A DNA stretch of 64,000 bases from Nematopogon swammerdamellus (GCA_946902875.1 OX336343.1:20693596-20757595); one strand, 5' to 3'. Shown: positions 42,835 through 53,641, counted from the first letter of the stretch. Notes: generated by a model not told the origin, from the letters alone. Translations and numbers: made by a program.

Positions 42835-43140
42835 AACAGATAAATAATTAAGTGCCGGAAGAATGATAAAATAAAATGCATAAAGAATGTGTTGAATAAT
42901 TTTGTGAAGAATACCGAAATACGCTCGGTTGGATCGTAAACAGGTACTCCTTTTGAAGGCATGTTGTAAAGGGACAATAAAATGGAATAAACGATAACAC
43001 AGGGCGTAAGTAGGGTTGTAGCGATTTAACGAGATATCGATAATATCGATTCTCTGTCAACCGTCGCGTCTGCTGTAGTGCTCATGTGGATGGCCCATAC
43101 GTTTGGCCCGAAATTTCGAGTCACATAGCACATTACACAT

Positions 43141-43360
43141 TAATAGGTGATAGGTTCATCCCGCCCGGGTTGGTACCACCGCACTGAATGAAACATCGGT
43201 CGAAACGGCTATGTAAATAGTTCGTGTTTTCCGTCTCAGTCTAACGGACATGAAATAAAGGGAAGCATTGACGTGACACCTAGTTCACCCGGTGTTATGG
43301 GCTGACATCACGGATGTTGTAGGTTATGTAGCCAAACTGTGTCAGTTTCCATAAAAATAA
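43141..43360 (+). mobile_element. S1 SINE without head
   Basis: Starts within the central module (ATAGGTTCATCCCGCCCGGG) and ends with a short A tract. The 300 bases before it hold nothing recognised. Confidence 0.8.
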
Positions 43361-43498
43361 ACTTAATACACCGGTTTTTCGTTAGGTAAGCCAGCATCCG
43401 TCGGGTTTCTTAGTCTACATATGGTTAGGTAGTCTAAATAATCGCCTATTCTAGTCTAATTTCGATAAACATATTAATTTTAGTATATATATTTTTTA

Positions 43499-43740
43499 TT
43501 ACCCCCAAAGTGGGTCTGTCTTTAGAGGTCGCAGTCTCAAAGCACAGCCAATTTCACCCCCGGAGAGGCGGGGTCGTAGGCGGACTAAAATCGCTGGGAA
43601 AAGGCTATTAACCCGCGATTTGAAGGTCGGTTGATTGTAAGAGTAGAAAATGATATTCCCCGGGAGCCCGTTCCACGTGACTGTGCGACACAAGAAATAT
43701 TTACAACGATCGATACAAATATTGTTGCGAAAATCAGCTT
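43499..43740 (-). pseudogene. LINE-G C-terminal fragment
   Basis: Minus frame: KYFLCRTVTWNGLPGNIIFY, then SYNQPTFKSRVNSLF and a stop after LKTDPLWG. The RT..WNxLP pattern is the CR1/jockey-type C-terminus. Confidence 0.6.
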
Positions 43741-43888
43741 ACATCACTTGTAAGGTAAAGATGTCTCTTACTTATTGTGGTACTTCTAGACACAAGGACG
43801 TGGAAAGATGGTACATAAGGGAGGTCGGTATGCGCATAACTTTTTTGGTTGGCTAGTATGATAGATGGATGGCTAGTATGATCATCAA

Positions 43889-44270
43889 TCAATACTAATA
43901 ATAAATCTGTAAGGGAAAGTCATGGAGTAATTTACTTTGTTTTGTGAGATATTGCTTTTGTAGACTCTATGTATGATACTAAAACTAAATTGACGATTTT
44001 TATAACTATTTTCTGTATGTATGTATGTATGTATGTTCCTCCATAACTCTTAAATTGATCATCCGAATTCGATTAAACTCAGTGCGAGCATATTTAACTA
44101 CACGCGACACAGGATAGGCTAAATAAAATTCAGTTCCAGTTACGCCAAGATGTGGCTCTCATACAAACCGAATTGTTCCGCGCGCCGAACAAAGGTACGG
44201 TGGCGGGCTTACGTACTTTCTTCTTTTAAAATACGAATTTCACGCGAGCGAAGCCGCGGGCAAAAGCTAG
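43889..44270 (+). mobile_element. Intact non-autonomous Helitron
   Basis: 382 bases from TCAATACTAATAATAAATC to CAAAAGCTAG, inserted between A and T. The 3' hairpin reads CGCG-A-GC-GAA-GC-CGCG, the same architecture as the copy near position 40. (TATG)n lies inside near 44016-44033. No ORF. Confidence 0.8.
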
Positions 44271-44288
44271 TCGATAATATAATAGTTA

Positions 44289-44633
44289 TTTTTTTTTGGA
44301 AACTGACACTGTTGGCTACATCACCTACAACATCGGGTGAACTAGTGCCATGTCAGTGTTTACCTTCATTTCATGTCGGCTACACTGAAAAAAACATGAA
44401 CTATTTACATATCCGTTTCGACCGACGTTTCATTCAGTGCGGTGGTACCAACCCGGCCGAGATAACCCCTACCACCTAGTAAGGTAAGAAGGGAAGGGAC
44501 CTATGTACAGTTTTACGTGGAATTCGAACCACGGTCAGCCTCTTAACGGTTGAGCGGTGACCCATCCATGTACTGACCGCGCCCAGGGTTGCTTAATAAC
44601 AGTCGACCGACCGCACCACTGAGCTACAGAGGC
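44289..44633 (-). mobile_element. S1 SINE, full length
   Basis: T tract, tail, central module, head with the 5S-like GACCGCGCCCAGGGTTGCTT and CACTGAGCTACAGAGGC. Confidence 0.88.
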
Positions 44634-44692
44634 TAATAGAATAGTACAGAATAGTGACAGAATAGTAAATATTATAGTTGTGGCAACCTGCC

Positions 44693-44705
44693 ACAACTAT
44701 AATAT

Positions 44706-44736
<31 letters not shown>

Positions 44737-44738
44737 TC
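44693..44738. repeat. (TTAT)n microsatellite
   Basis: About ten clean repeats, preceded by the small palindrome around GTGGCAACCTGCCAC (44675-44693). Confidence 0.9.
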
Positions 44739-44814
44739 TCTTTATACTAATATTACTAGTTCAGATTCATAATATGTATTCACCCGAATTTTTTACTTTA
44801 TGCTTTTTACATAA

Positions 44815-44975
44815 TTTCTTGGCACATTCAATAATAAATAACACATATTCTGTGAAAATTTCAACCGGCTACCTATAACGGTTCAAACGATACAGCAGTA
44901 GGACGGACAGGCAGACAGACAGACGGCGCGGCGTAGGCTTAGTAATAGGCTTCCGTATGTGTACGAAATCCTAAA
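44815..44975 (-). repeat. GGTTCCG repeat, partial
   Basis: From GAAAATTTCAACCGGCTACC through GACAGACAGACGGCG to the CCGTATG end. The 340 bases after it are unassigned. Confidence 0.6.
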
Positions 44976-45318
44976 AAAATGTTTTGCCACTTGTTTTCGG
45001 AATGCTAAAAAATATGTTTTGCCATCAACTCTGTAACAATTTACTCTATACAGAATAAAGTTTCCTTTCGCGCAAAAAAAAAAGTTTGCCTTCAAAGTAC
45101 CGCAAACAATGTGAGCATTACACAATATTTTCCGATTCATTCCTGAAACCTTACAGAGAATTTGAAACATTTTCGCTTCAGAACAAAAATTTGGAGAACT
45201 TATTCAGCTTCAGTATTTATTTTTTTTATTTATTTATTTATTCTAAAGCGAACCAACAGTTTGTACATAAAAACATAACAATGTGAGTTTAAACAGCGTA
45301 TAAAGCCAGTTAGAGGTT

Positions 45319-45500
45319 TCATACATACATATCACACACGCTGAATCCCTACAATCGGGGTAAGCAGAGTAATCGGTGTTGTGCTGCAAGAACTCTGGTA
45401 AATTACAGCACAACACCGACCACCACGTTTCGCAATGTATTCGAACAAGATTCAATCGATCAAGCAGCAAGTAAGGCACGAAGACCCACCTGCTTTCCTT
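45319..45500 (-). mobile_element. S4 element, 3' part
   Basis: Reverse of 33710-33892: CACACGCTGAATCCCTACAA, GTGTTGTGCTGCAAGAACTC, GCAGCAAGTAAGGCACG. Confidence 0.7.
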
Positions 45501-45545
45501 ATCAAGAATTAAAATTAAAGTTGTACTTCTCAGTTCATGTGATTT

Positions 45546-45795
45546 TTTTTTTATGGTAACTGACACGGTCGGCTACATCACCTACAACATCCGTGAATCC
45601 GTGATGTCAGCCCATAACACCGGGTGAACTTGGTGCCACGCCAGTGCTTCCCCTCGGTTGCGCCGGCTATACTGAACTGGACGGAAAACACAAACTATTT
45701 ACATAGCCGTTTCGACGGACCCTTCATTCAGTGCGGTGGCACCAACCCGGGCGGGTTAAAACCTACCACCTATTAATATAAGAAGGGAGTCATAG
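45546..45795 (-). mobile_element. S3/S1 SINE, truncated
   Basis: T tract, S1 tail and central module, ending in ATAAGAAGGGAGTCATA, which is the S3 junction in reverse rather than the S1 head. Confidence 0.8.
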
Positions 45796-45904
45796 TCTCT
45801 TTCCGCCACTCACCTAGCAGTAATCATACCCCAAAGGTATTCTATTAGAAAATGCCTAGAGGCATTAAGTGTTACCTTTTGCCCATATTCTATTTGAGTG
45901 CAAT

Positions 45905-46135
45905 AAATATCCTTACCTATAATAAAATCCAACGTCTGCTTTCTGTCTGTATGTATTTATGTCTGTCGGTCCGCTTATAACTCGAGAACCACTGAACCGA
46001 TTTTAATACAGTTTGCTTCTACGGATAGCTTGGTTCTTCCCATCAATTGTAGGCTACTTTTCATCACGTTAAATGGCTTAAGAGGTTAGCAGAGAAGTCA
46101 AATATGAGAGCAGGCGGAGCCGCGGGCACAGCTTG
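45905..46135 (+). mobile_element. Small Helitron-like copy
   Basis: ACCTATAATAAAATCCAACG ... TATAACTCGAGAACCACTGA ... GGAGCCGCGGGCACAGCTTG. Ends CTTG in place of CTAG. Confidence 0.65.
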
Positions 46136-46145
46136 TATACAATAC

Positions 46146-46235
46146 AATACAATATCCCTTAGTCGCCTTTTACGACATACACGGGGTGAGATGCAGTGGG
46201 GCTATTCTTTTAAAGTACCGGCCCCACACGGTACA
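46146..46235 (-). mobile_element. S3/S4 head fragment
   Basis: CCTTAGTCGCCTTTTACGAC and GCAGTGGGGCTATTCTTTTA in reverse. A GT-rich stretch follows to 46345. Confidence 0.7.
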
Positions 46236-46371
46236 TTTGATCAGGTGTGTGTGGGTGTGCGTGAAAAATAAGGTGTGTATGATTGTTGTTAAGAGTGTGG
46301 GTGTGTAAGAACTGTGTGTGAATGTATGTGTGAACGGGTAGAATGTGAGAAAGTACATTATGTACAGTATA

Positions 46372-46617
46372 CCTTACAAGCTGTGCCCGCGGCTCCGCCC
46401 GCTCTCATATTTCACTTCACTGCTAACCTCATAAGCCATTTAGCGTGATAGTAAGTAGCCTATAGTTGATGGGAAGAATCAAGCTATCCGTAGAATTTTG
46501 TTTTATTAAAATCGGTTCAGTGGTTCTCGAGTTATAAGCGGACAGACAGACATACACTCAGACACTCAGACACTCAGACATTCAGACAGAAAGCAGACGT
46601 TGAATTTTATTATAGGT
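46372..46617 (-). mobile_element. Small Helitron-like copy, inverted partner
   Basis: Reverse complement of 45905-46135 with similar length. The two copies face each other across the S3 head fragment. Confidence 0.7.
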
Positions 46618-46632
46618 AAGGAAGGAAGGATG

Positions 46633-47015
46633 TCAGCCTCGGTAGCTCAGTGCTGCGGTCGGTCGACTGTCGGTCGGATCATAAGAACACCTGGCGCGGT
46701 CAGTAGATGAATGGGTCACCGCTCGTCTGTTGGAGGCTGACCTTGGTTCGGATTTCACGTAAAACTTGTAGGTCTCTTCCGTTCTTGCCTTACTAGGTGG
46801 TAGGTTAACCTGCCCGAGTTGGTACGACCGACTGAATGAAAGGTCTGTCGAAACGGCTCTATGTAAATAGTTCGTGTTTTCCATCCAGTTAAGTGTAGCC
46901 GAAATGAATTGAGGGAAGGACTGACATGGCATCTAGTTCACCGGGTGTTATGGGCTGACTTCACGGACGTTGTAGGTGATCCAGCCAACCGTGTCAGTTT
47001 CTATGAAAAAAAAAA
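46633..47015 (+). mobile_element. S1 SINE, full length
   Basis: TCAGCCTCGGTAGCTCAGTG head, degraded 5S segment (GGCGCGGTCAGTAGATGAAT), B box GGTTCGGATTTC, module, tail and A tract. Confidence 0.88.
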
Positions 47016-47039
47016 CCCACAATCAATCTACGTTTTACG

Positions 47040-47495
47040 AAAAAATTGAAAAAGTATACATGTTTTTATTCCCTCCCACCCGTCCTATCTCCGCATGACT
47101 CGTCGCAGAGAGACTCAGCACCATTTTGTTGTTGACATTGGGCTTTTGAGAACCCATTGGTTCTCTAAATCGTTTCTTTGTCGCACCGCTAGAGTGTGGA
47201 ACTGTCTTCCGGCGAGTGTATTTCCTGAATCCTTTAACCTAGTTCAGCCGGTGTTATGGGCTGACATCACGGACGTTGTAGGTGATGTAGCCAACCGTGT
47301 CAGTTTCCAAAAAAAAAAAAACCCTAGGTGTCTTCAAGCGTCGTATTAACGGGCTAGACAGCCTAGCAACGGTCCGCAAATCTGCTGGCATGGTACCTAA
47401 CTGAGCGTGGTTTCGCGAGGAGAAGTGATTTTGGCTCTGTCGACTGCACCATTGGCCTCTCGGCACAGCCACCCATGCTGGTTTACATAAAAACA
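47040..47495 (+). pseudogene. LINE-C 3' end split by a SINE
   Basis: The frame MTRRRETQHHFVVDIGLLRT ... RTARVWNCLPASVFPESFNL is broken by S1 and resumes GVFKRRINGLDSLATVRK, then the 3' UTR (TTTCGCGAGGAGAAGTGATT ... CACCCATGCTGGTTTACAT) and A tract. Confidence 0.8.
47238..47321 (+). mobile_element. S1 SINE, 5'-truncated, inside LINE-C
   Basis: Only the last 84 bases. CCTAG occurs at both junctions (47238-47242 and 47323-47327) and is also part of the S1 sequence itself at the 5' junction. Confidence 0.8.
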
Positions 47496-47514
47496 AACGT
47501 AGAACGAAGAGGAG

Positions 47515-47600
47515 ACAGAGGTGTGTCAGGATCGTGACACGTGGAGTTGCATTGTCTCTGCCTACCGCATTAGGAGACAGGCGTTAAGTTATGTAATATA
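47515..47600 (+). mobile_element. LINE-H 3' end
   Basis: GAGGTGTGTCAGGATCGTGA then TGTCTCTGCCTACCGCATTA, as at 58065-58160. The 290 bases after it are unassigned. Confidence 0.6.
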
Positions 47601-47888
47601 TAAATATGTATAAGAGAAGTTACATACCTATATTTTTTTTTGCCCTTTCCTTTCCTTGCCTTAGTTCTGTGGCTTCTGATGTTTGCACATAACGGGGCGA
47701 CCCAGAGTGATAAAGCCAAAAAAAAATATTCCTTTCACACCTGTAACAGGAAAGCCTTGAATTCCTATTCAGACGAGCCGACAAATATTCAAATTAAATA
47801 CTTTTATATCAAGTCTTAAGACAACATTCCCAGTAATCGACGGCGACGACGCCACGGTGTCATTTTATTATGAAAAAAATACCTACGT

Positions 47889-48886
47889 TTTTAGGGTTCC
47901 GTATTCATCGTACGGGACCCTATTACTAAGCCTACACCGTCTGTCTGTCTGTCTGTCTGTCGGTCCGTCTGTCTGTCCGAGGGCTGTAACCGTAATAGGA
48001 AGCCCGCTGAAATTTTCACAGAAATGTGTTATTATGGCCGATATAACAACAAAATAATAAAAATAAGAAAAAGTAAAAACTTCACTGGGGCCACATTCAC
48101 AAGAGACTAAAAAGTGTATGCGCGCCATCTACCGAAAAGAGTATGAAGCATTTTAACTAATCATGAATTTTAACTAATATGAAGGATTTAATAAAACACG
48201 CCATAGATGGCGTGAGTGGCGCTGACCATGACATGGCGATACGGAAAGGCGGGTACTCACTTAGTGGTGTAGCATGTAACGTATCTGATACAGTATCAAG
48301 TGAGTACGTCGGCGCGAGCGCGCTGCGAGCCGCTCGCGGGCGGAGCGCAACGTGCTCGCAGCGACCCGCCGAGTGGCGGTTTCACTGCGAACACAAAGGC
48401 GCTCGCAGCGAGCTCGCGGACGGCGACACGTGCTGGCGTGTAGTGAGTACGTCGGCGCGAGCGCGAGCTTCGAACAAATGGAGTGGACAGAAGAAAAAGT
48501 ACTTAATTTTCTTTAGTGTGAATTTTAGGTCCGATCAGGTTCATCAGATATTCAAAATTTGTACATGACATAGGTACGCGTGAAGTTTTTAAAAGGTCCA
48601 CTGATCTGTTGAGATTGCATATCCAATACTAAATTAGATAGATTTAAATTTTTATAGATCGCACTTTCCCAAAATCGACGCGGACTTTTGTAATTTTCAA
48701 CGTGATCCGCGTGAGCTCGCCGCGAGCACTGCGGATCCGGAGGCTCGTAGCTGGATACGCGGTGGCGATGGACGAGGCGTATTCACTTGTAGGTTGATAC
48801 AGTATCAGATACATTGCGTGCTACACCACTAAGTGAGTACCCACCTGAACGCTCGGTGCGCGAGTTCGACTCGTAATTGGCCGGTT
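47889..48886 (+). repeat. GGTTCCG repeat split by a TIR element
   Basis: AGGGTTCCGTATTCATCGTA with (GTCT)n at 47940-47985, up to GGCGATACGGAA. The sequence resumes CGCTCGGTGCGCGAGTTCGA to GGCCGGTTTTT after the 600-bp insertion. Confidence 0.8.
48247..48846. mobile_element. 600-bp TIR element with GC-rich core
   Basis: TIRs of about 55 bases starting AGGYGGGTACTCACTTAGTG. GAA sits on both sides (48244-48246, 48847-48849), a possible 3-bp duplication. The core (48305-48475) is GC-rich, with GTGAGTACGTCGGCGCGAGC at 48301 and again at 48452. No transposase. Confidence 0.8.
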
Positions 48887-48992
48887 TTTTTTTGGTTTAT
48901 TAGTGCCTTGAAAATGGCGAGTATTTGACCGAAACCTTAATCTGTACCCGGAAGTAAGTAACTATATAACATTGAGCTTTAGAAAGAGACAA

Positions 48993-49225
48993 ACCCTTGC
49001 CCCTTACTGGATGGTAGGCTCAAATTGTAGCCGATTGGTTTGGTACCACCGTACTGGATGTAAGATGGCCGCAACCTCGGTTGTGTTCTCCTCTAGTCCA
49101 GTATAGCCAGCAATCCAGGGAAGTCTCCGGTATGGCACCTACCTTCTCGGAGGTGATAATGGCTGGTCGGAGCATGCGCTTTGGCCCCTCCGACACAGCC
49201 ACCCATACCGGATTACATAAAAAAA
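48993..49225 (+). mobile_element. S2 SINE, 5'-truncated
   Basis: Begins in the central module and ends CCATACCGGATTACAT with a short A tract. The small inverted pair after it (GAGCGTCGTGTCTGTCG...) is at 49231-49281. Confidence 0.8.
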
Positions 49226-49550
49226 CCGGTTGTAGAGCGTCGTGTCTGTCGAGTTCGTGCGACAGAGACGACGCTCTACAGCCAGATTTTCTCTTTCTAA
49301 AACTCATTATATACGGCCGGGTACTGCACTTATGTGAAACTGAAACATTTCTGACCTGTACTCTTTTCTGAAAATGAACACATTTTGAATTTTTTCGTCA
49401 CTTTTACTATAATGAAGAAATTAAAAAATTATTAAACATCAAAAGTGGTAGAACAAATTATGCAATTTAAAGCAGCGGGATATAGTATTAAAACATTATG
49501 AAATTAATTACAAATTTAAAAGGGTTGGGGCCCTGAAAATGTCAAAAATC

Positions 49551-49669
49551 ATTTCCGTTTACATAAACGAGTCGGGGGACCGCTAAGTAAATACCCGCGC
49601 AGCTCTGAGTTTTCATATTTTATTTACTTATCGGTCCCCCGACTCCTTTATGTAAGTAAACGGAAATTA
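49551..49669. mobile_element. 119-bp snapback MITE
   Basis: Arms TTTCCGTTTACATAAACGAG ... GGGGGACCG and the complement, around a 30-base loop. The region 49290-49550 before it is unassigned AT-rich sequence. Confidence 0.75.
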
Positions 49670-49807
49670 TTTTTTATTTTTTAAGGGTCGGGTTTTTTTT
49701 TGTAATTTAACTTTTATTTCAAGCTTTTAAAAAAAAACCGCATGCAAGTCGGTCCAAGATAAATAAATTAAATAATATTTTGAGACCGTACTAATAAGAC
49801 TTTTCTT

Positions 49808-49900
49808 TCCCAGTAGTCCGGTTAATTTTTATGATCGGACTAATGAGAAAAAAAATGCTCAGTAGTCCGGTCAACCGAACTCCGAACCGGACTACTGGGA
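49808..49900. mobile_element. 93-bp MITE
   Basis: TCCCAGTAGTCCGGTT and AACCGGACTACTGGGA at the ends; an internal CAGTAGTCCGGTCAACCG copy. Confidence 0.65.
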
Positions 49901-49915
49901 ATAATTTTTTTATTA

Positions 49916-50280
49916 GCCTCGATAGCTCAGTGGTGCAGACAGTCAACTGCAACGCTGGGTGCGGTCAGTACTTGGATGGGTGACCGCTGACCGTTGGAGG
50001 CTGACCGAGGTTCGGATTCCTCGTAAAACTGTAGGTCCCTTCCCTCCTAATCTTACTTGGTGGTAGGGTTTAACCCGCCCGGGTTGGTACCACCGCACTG
50101 AATGAAACGTCGGTCTAAACGGCTATGTAAATAGTTTGTGTTTTCCGACCAGTTCAGTGTAGCCGGCACGATCAAAGGGGGAAGCACTGACATGGCACCT
50201 AGTTCACCCGGTGTTATGGGCTGACATCACGGACGTTATAGGTGATGTAGCCAACCGTGTCAGTTTCCGTAAAAAAAAAA
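49916..50280 (+). mobile_element. S1 SINE, full length, compact head
   Basis: GCCTCGATAGCTCAGTGGTG, then ACGCTGGGTGCGGTCAGTAC TTGGATGGGTGACCGC, B box GGTTCGGATTCC, module, tail and A tract. Confidence 0.9.
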
Positions 50281-50928
50281 GGAAACAAAACAAAAAGACG
50301 AATTTTTTATTACATTTTAAGATAATTAATTCTTTGATTACTTAATTACTTGATTAAAAACATAGCTAAGAACCACCCGGATCAAACCAGCTTTCTTATA
50401 AAAAAAACCGCATCCAAATCGGTCCATCCGGTTGGGAGCCACGATGCCACAGACAGCCACGCCCTTACACACGTACACACGCACACACCCACGTTAAACG
50501 TATAACAGCCCTCTTTTTGCGTACGGGGTACGGGGTATTAAAAATTCTCAGCGAAGGAAGTTTGAAAGAAATCAATTCGCCGCAACTGAGGTATGAGGTA
50601 AGTGCGCGGGGTGGCGCCGCGTATAGAGCCTTGCGGTAGAGGGTGCTGGCTGGCGCGGGGAACGAGTCGGAGGACACGCTCAGATGACAATTTGCTATCC
50701 CAGCAGATTTGCCGAGTGGAATTCACAAACTTTCTCGGTAGCTTCCGTCTCGATCTGAATTCCCACCGCACCCCCGACGCTCAACCGGCGCAACCCTCCT
50801 TTTTCTTTATTTTGTTTAATTGTAATAGTAGTATTTAATTTATAGTTTGTTTTATTATAATTCTTTATTAAGATAGTTTAGTTCTAATATAAATTCTTCT
50901 TTCCTTATTCCTTATTCCTTCCTTAACC
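50281..50928. other. No gene recognised (intron 2)
   Basis: 50580-50790 is GC-richer, with 70-78-codon frames on both strands but no domain; I do not call an exon. Confidence 0.35.
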
Positions 50929-51134
50929 TTTAATAACATCCAACGTCTGCTTTCTGTATGTCTGTCTGTCCGCTTATAACTCGAGAATCACCGAACCGAT
51001 TTTAATACAGTTTGCTTCTACGGATAGCTTGGTTCTTCCCATCAACTATAGGCTACATTTCATCACGTTAAATGGCTTATGAGGGTAGCAGAGAAGTCAA
51101 ATATGAGAGCGGGCGGAGCCGCGGGCACAGCTAG
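50929..51134 (+). mobile_element. Small Helitron-like copy with CTAG end
   Basis: TTAACCTTTAATAACATCCA ... GGGCGGAGCCGCGGGCACAG then CTAG. Same family as 45905. Confidence 0.7.
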
Positions 51135-51212
51135 CTGTCTAATATAATAAATGAAATAAAGTTGTTGACATACGTTCTGTGATTTGTAAAATAAGAAAAA
51201 GTTGGTAAACGA

Positions 51213-51330
51213 TTATTGTTTATTGATCATTCATATGGCAGTAAGACTGCACTCGAACTTGTCACAATTTCTTCTATCCGGTTCGATTACACCCACGAAG
51301 AAGAACTGACAAGAAACTTCGCAGGGTATT
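51213..51330 (+). repeat. Dispersed repeat K
   Basis: TTATTGTTTATTGATC to GAAGAAGAACTGACAAGAAA, leading directly into the palindrome. Confidence 0.6.
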
Positions 51331-51373
51331 TTTTTTCATACACGTGTATGAAAAAAAATACCCTGCGAAGTTT
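51314..51373. repeat. Perfect 60-bp palindrome without loop
   Basis: 30-base arms (AAACTTCGCAGGGTATTTTT ... ACAC) pair exactly around CACGTG. The left arm is normal K sequence, so the right arm is the added inverted copy. Confidence 0.95.
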
Positions 51374-52137
51374 TTCAGCGACTAGCCACATAATTACACC
51401 GCCTACAGTCTATCGAAAACACAGCTCAAGAGCAAGACTAAAAATTTTGCAGAGAGTTCTGACTACAAAGAGTTATTATATAAGTGTATCAGGTGTAAAG
51501 AGCCTTTGTCAAACTTTGATGCCTACGTAATTTGTATCAAATTAATTATGTTAGTATATTAAACATGCTACAAAGTAGTATAATTTGTCAACAATAAATA
51601 AATAACAAAATAATATATAAATTTAACATAGTCAACAGCGACATTGGTTATGTTTAAAAGTGATATTTACTGTCTCAACCATTGCGACATTTGTCGCTGC
51701 AACCGGCCGTCTCGTCGCTAGATCAGTAACGTTAGAGCTGTCAGGTGTTGCTACTGAACACCACTTTATCGTCATCTATCGATAAAGTTATCGATAAAAC
51801 CTCTAACCGTTACCGATGCCGACGAAAAATGTGTATGCCGCTGGCTGTCTAGCCTGTTTATACGACGTTCGAAGTTATTTGATTAACTCGATATGTGCCT
51901 ATTTACGAAGTTTAAATTAGAACCTTTCCAATAAAAGTTGGAGAACAAATTGCTCACTGACAGGTACAGGAACGGGATCAGATAATTGTGTAGACTGATA
52001 CAGCTCTCGCATCTCACGAAAACACTTCGACTATATTTCACAGGCGTGTGTGTATACTTGACACACGATATTATAAGCAGATAAATATCAGCTTGCGCGT
52101 GCGGGCTCCATTCGGCTTCGAACCGTGCGGTGCTACC
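51374..52137. other. No gene; LINE-C crumb
   Basis: 51838-51870 (GGCTGTCTAGCCTGTTTATA) is a minus LINE-C fragment. TATCGATAAAGTTATCGATA at 51776-51795 is a small inverted AT-rich motif. Nothing else recognised. Confidence 0.4.
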
Positions 52138-52145
52138 GTTACAAC

Positions 52146-52487
52146 CAGGGTTGCCAGATGGTACAGTTGAAAAAACCGGACATTATTCATCAAAGAGCCC
52201 TTAATTTTTTCAGGTACAAAATTAAAGTTGATTTTATGTACCAAATGTTTCATGACCTTTACTTTTGAAAATAGATGGGAGATAGAGTAATAAATAAAAG
52301 AATAGTACTTACTGAATAATCTAAGAACACAGTAATATTAGTGTTACAATGTTCTTAAAAAGTAAATACTTGCGTTATATGAAGAAAAACGGGACGTTTT
52401 GGTGTCCGGTTTTTCATTATTTTGGAGACCGGACACAAGCCTCAAAACCGGACTGTCCGGTCCAAAACCGGACATCTGACAACCCTG
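52146..52487. mobile_element. hAT-type MITE
   Basis: CAGGGTTGCCAGAT ... ATCTGACAACCCTG ends with the perfect 8-bp duplication GTTACAAC (52138-52145, 52488-52495). Subterminal CCGGACA/TGTCCGGT words pair as well. 8-bp duplications with CAGGG ends indicate the hAT superfamily. No transposase. Confidence 0.88.
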
Positions 52488-52502
52488 GTTACAACGTTGT
52501 AC

Positions 52503-52899
52503 ATACATCGTAATCCGCGGAGCACGAATGCTTGAAGGTCGTTTAGTGGCGGGACAATTGTATTCACAAAAAATCTAAAATGTATCGATATTTTGGAATA
52601 ATATGGAATAATGTAGATAATTCCAAATACAGTTATTTCTATAGAAAATAAAAACTTTACTTACTTAGTACTCGCACCTACGTTTTATTTTTTACAAAAC
52701 ATCGGAATTCCAACCTTTGTTTATACATTTTGTAATCAGAAAGAGAATCAGAATCTCTATTTGTGAATTACATGTCAAATATAGACAACAAATAGAGATA
52801 AAAAATATGAGTATCGAAAAAAGTTGGTATCGATTGTTTTTTGTTCGTCTTGGTCAATTCCTAGCATGGTCGTATTCGTGCTCCGCGGATTCCGATGTA
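52503..52899. mobile_element. ~400-bp TIR element
   Basis: ATACATCGTAATCCGCGGAG CACGAAT at the left and ATTCGTGCTCCGCGGATTCC GATGTAT at the right, with AT-rich sequence between. Superfamily unknown. Confidence 0.65.
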
Positions 52900-52908
52900 T
52901 GCTATGGA

Positions 52909-53397
52909 TCAGCCTCGGTAGCTCAGTGGTGCGATCGGCCGACTGTCGTTCGTGAACTTGGATGTGTCACCGTTCGACTGCTGAGGCTGGCCGTGGTTCA
53001 GATTCCACACAATGCTGTTAGGTCCCTTCCCTTCTAACTTACTAGGTGGTAGAGTTTAACACGCCCGGATTTTGATACCACCACCCTCTGATCGGTCTAT
53101 GATGAAGGTCGGTCGAATCGGTTATGTAAATAGTTCGTGCTTTCCGACCAGTTCAGTGTAGCCGTCACGGCCAGAAGGGAAGCACTGACATGCCACCTAG
53201 CTTACCACTGAAATGAAAATATTTATTAAAACATAAAATCGTATAGTGCAATAAACGAGTCTCCTGCACTAGACAATTTATATCTCGCAGAAAGACTTTT
53301 TGATAAGTGGTATATTGTATTATTATAATGTGTTAAGGGCTGACATCACGGATGTTGTAAGTGATGTAGCCGACCGTGTCAGTATCGATAAAAAAAT
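52909..53397 (+). mobile_element. S1 SINE, full length, split
   Basis: TCAGCCTCGGTAGCTCAGTG head (5S part largely lost), module and tail. About 117 bases of AT-rich DNA (53214-53330, CTGAAATGAAAATATTTATT ...) interrupt the tail between CCTAGCTTACCA and GTTAAGGGCTGACATC. Confidence 0.8.
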
Positions 53398-53410
53398 AAA
53401 ATTTTATTAA

Positions 53411-53641
53411 TTCCCGCTTCACTTTGTTGCTTTTGCGGTAGAGACGCTCGGTCCGTGGAGTTCTGGTGCCAGGAGGTTCCTGAAGAAGCTCGGGAAGCTT
53501 CTAGTCGATGTAACTGGTGTCCCGCAATCGAAGGCTTACTTCATCCAACGAGTTAGCCTTGCCATCCAGCGGGGAAATGCCGCAAGTGTGCTAGGTACTT
53601 TTACCGTAGATTCATTTGATAACTACTTTAATATTGTTTAG
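53411..53641 (+). pseudogene. LINE-E C-terminal fragment
   Basis: A frame without a start codon: FPLHFVAFAVETLGPWSSGA, RRFLKKLGKLLVDVTG, then FIQRVSLAIQRGNAASVLGT and a stop at 53639. ETLGPW and QRxSxAIQRGNAASVLG form the recurrent C-terminal signature of insect LINE ORF2 proteins. 76 codons intact, beginning right after the S1 A tract. Confidence 0.75.

Noticed and set aside
44678..44878. ORF of repeated LFIY residues
   Set aside because: Translation of the (TTAT)n microsatellite.
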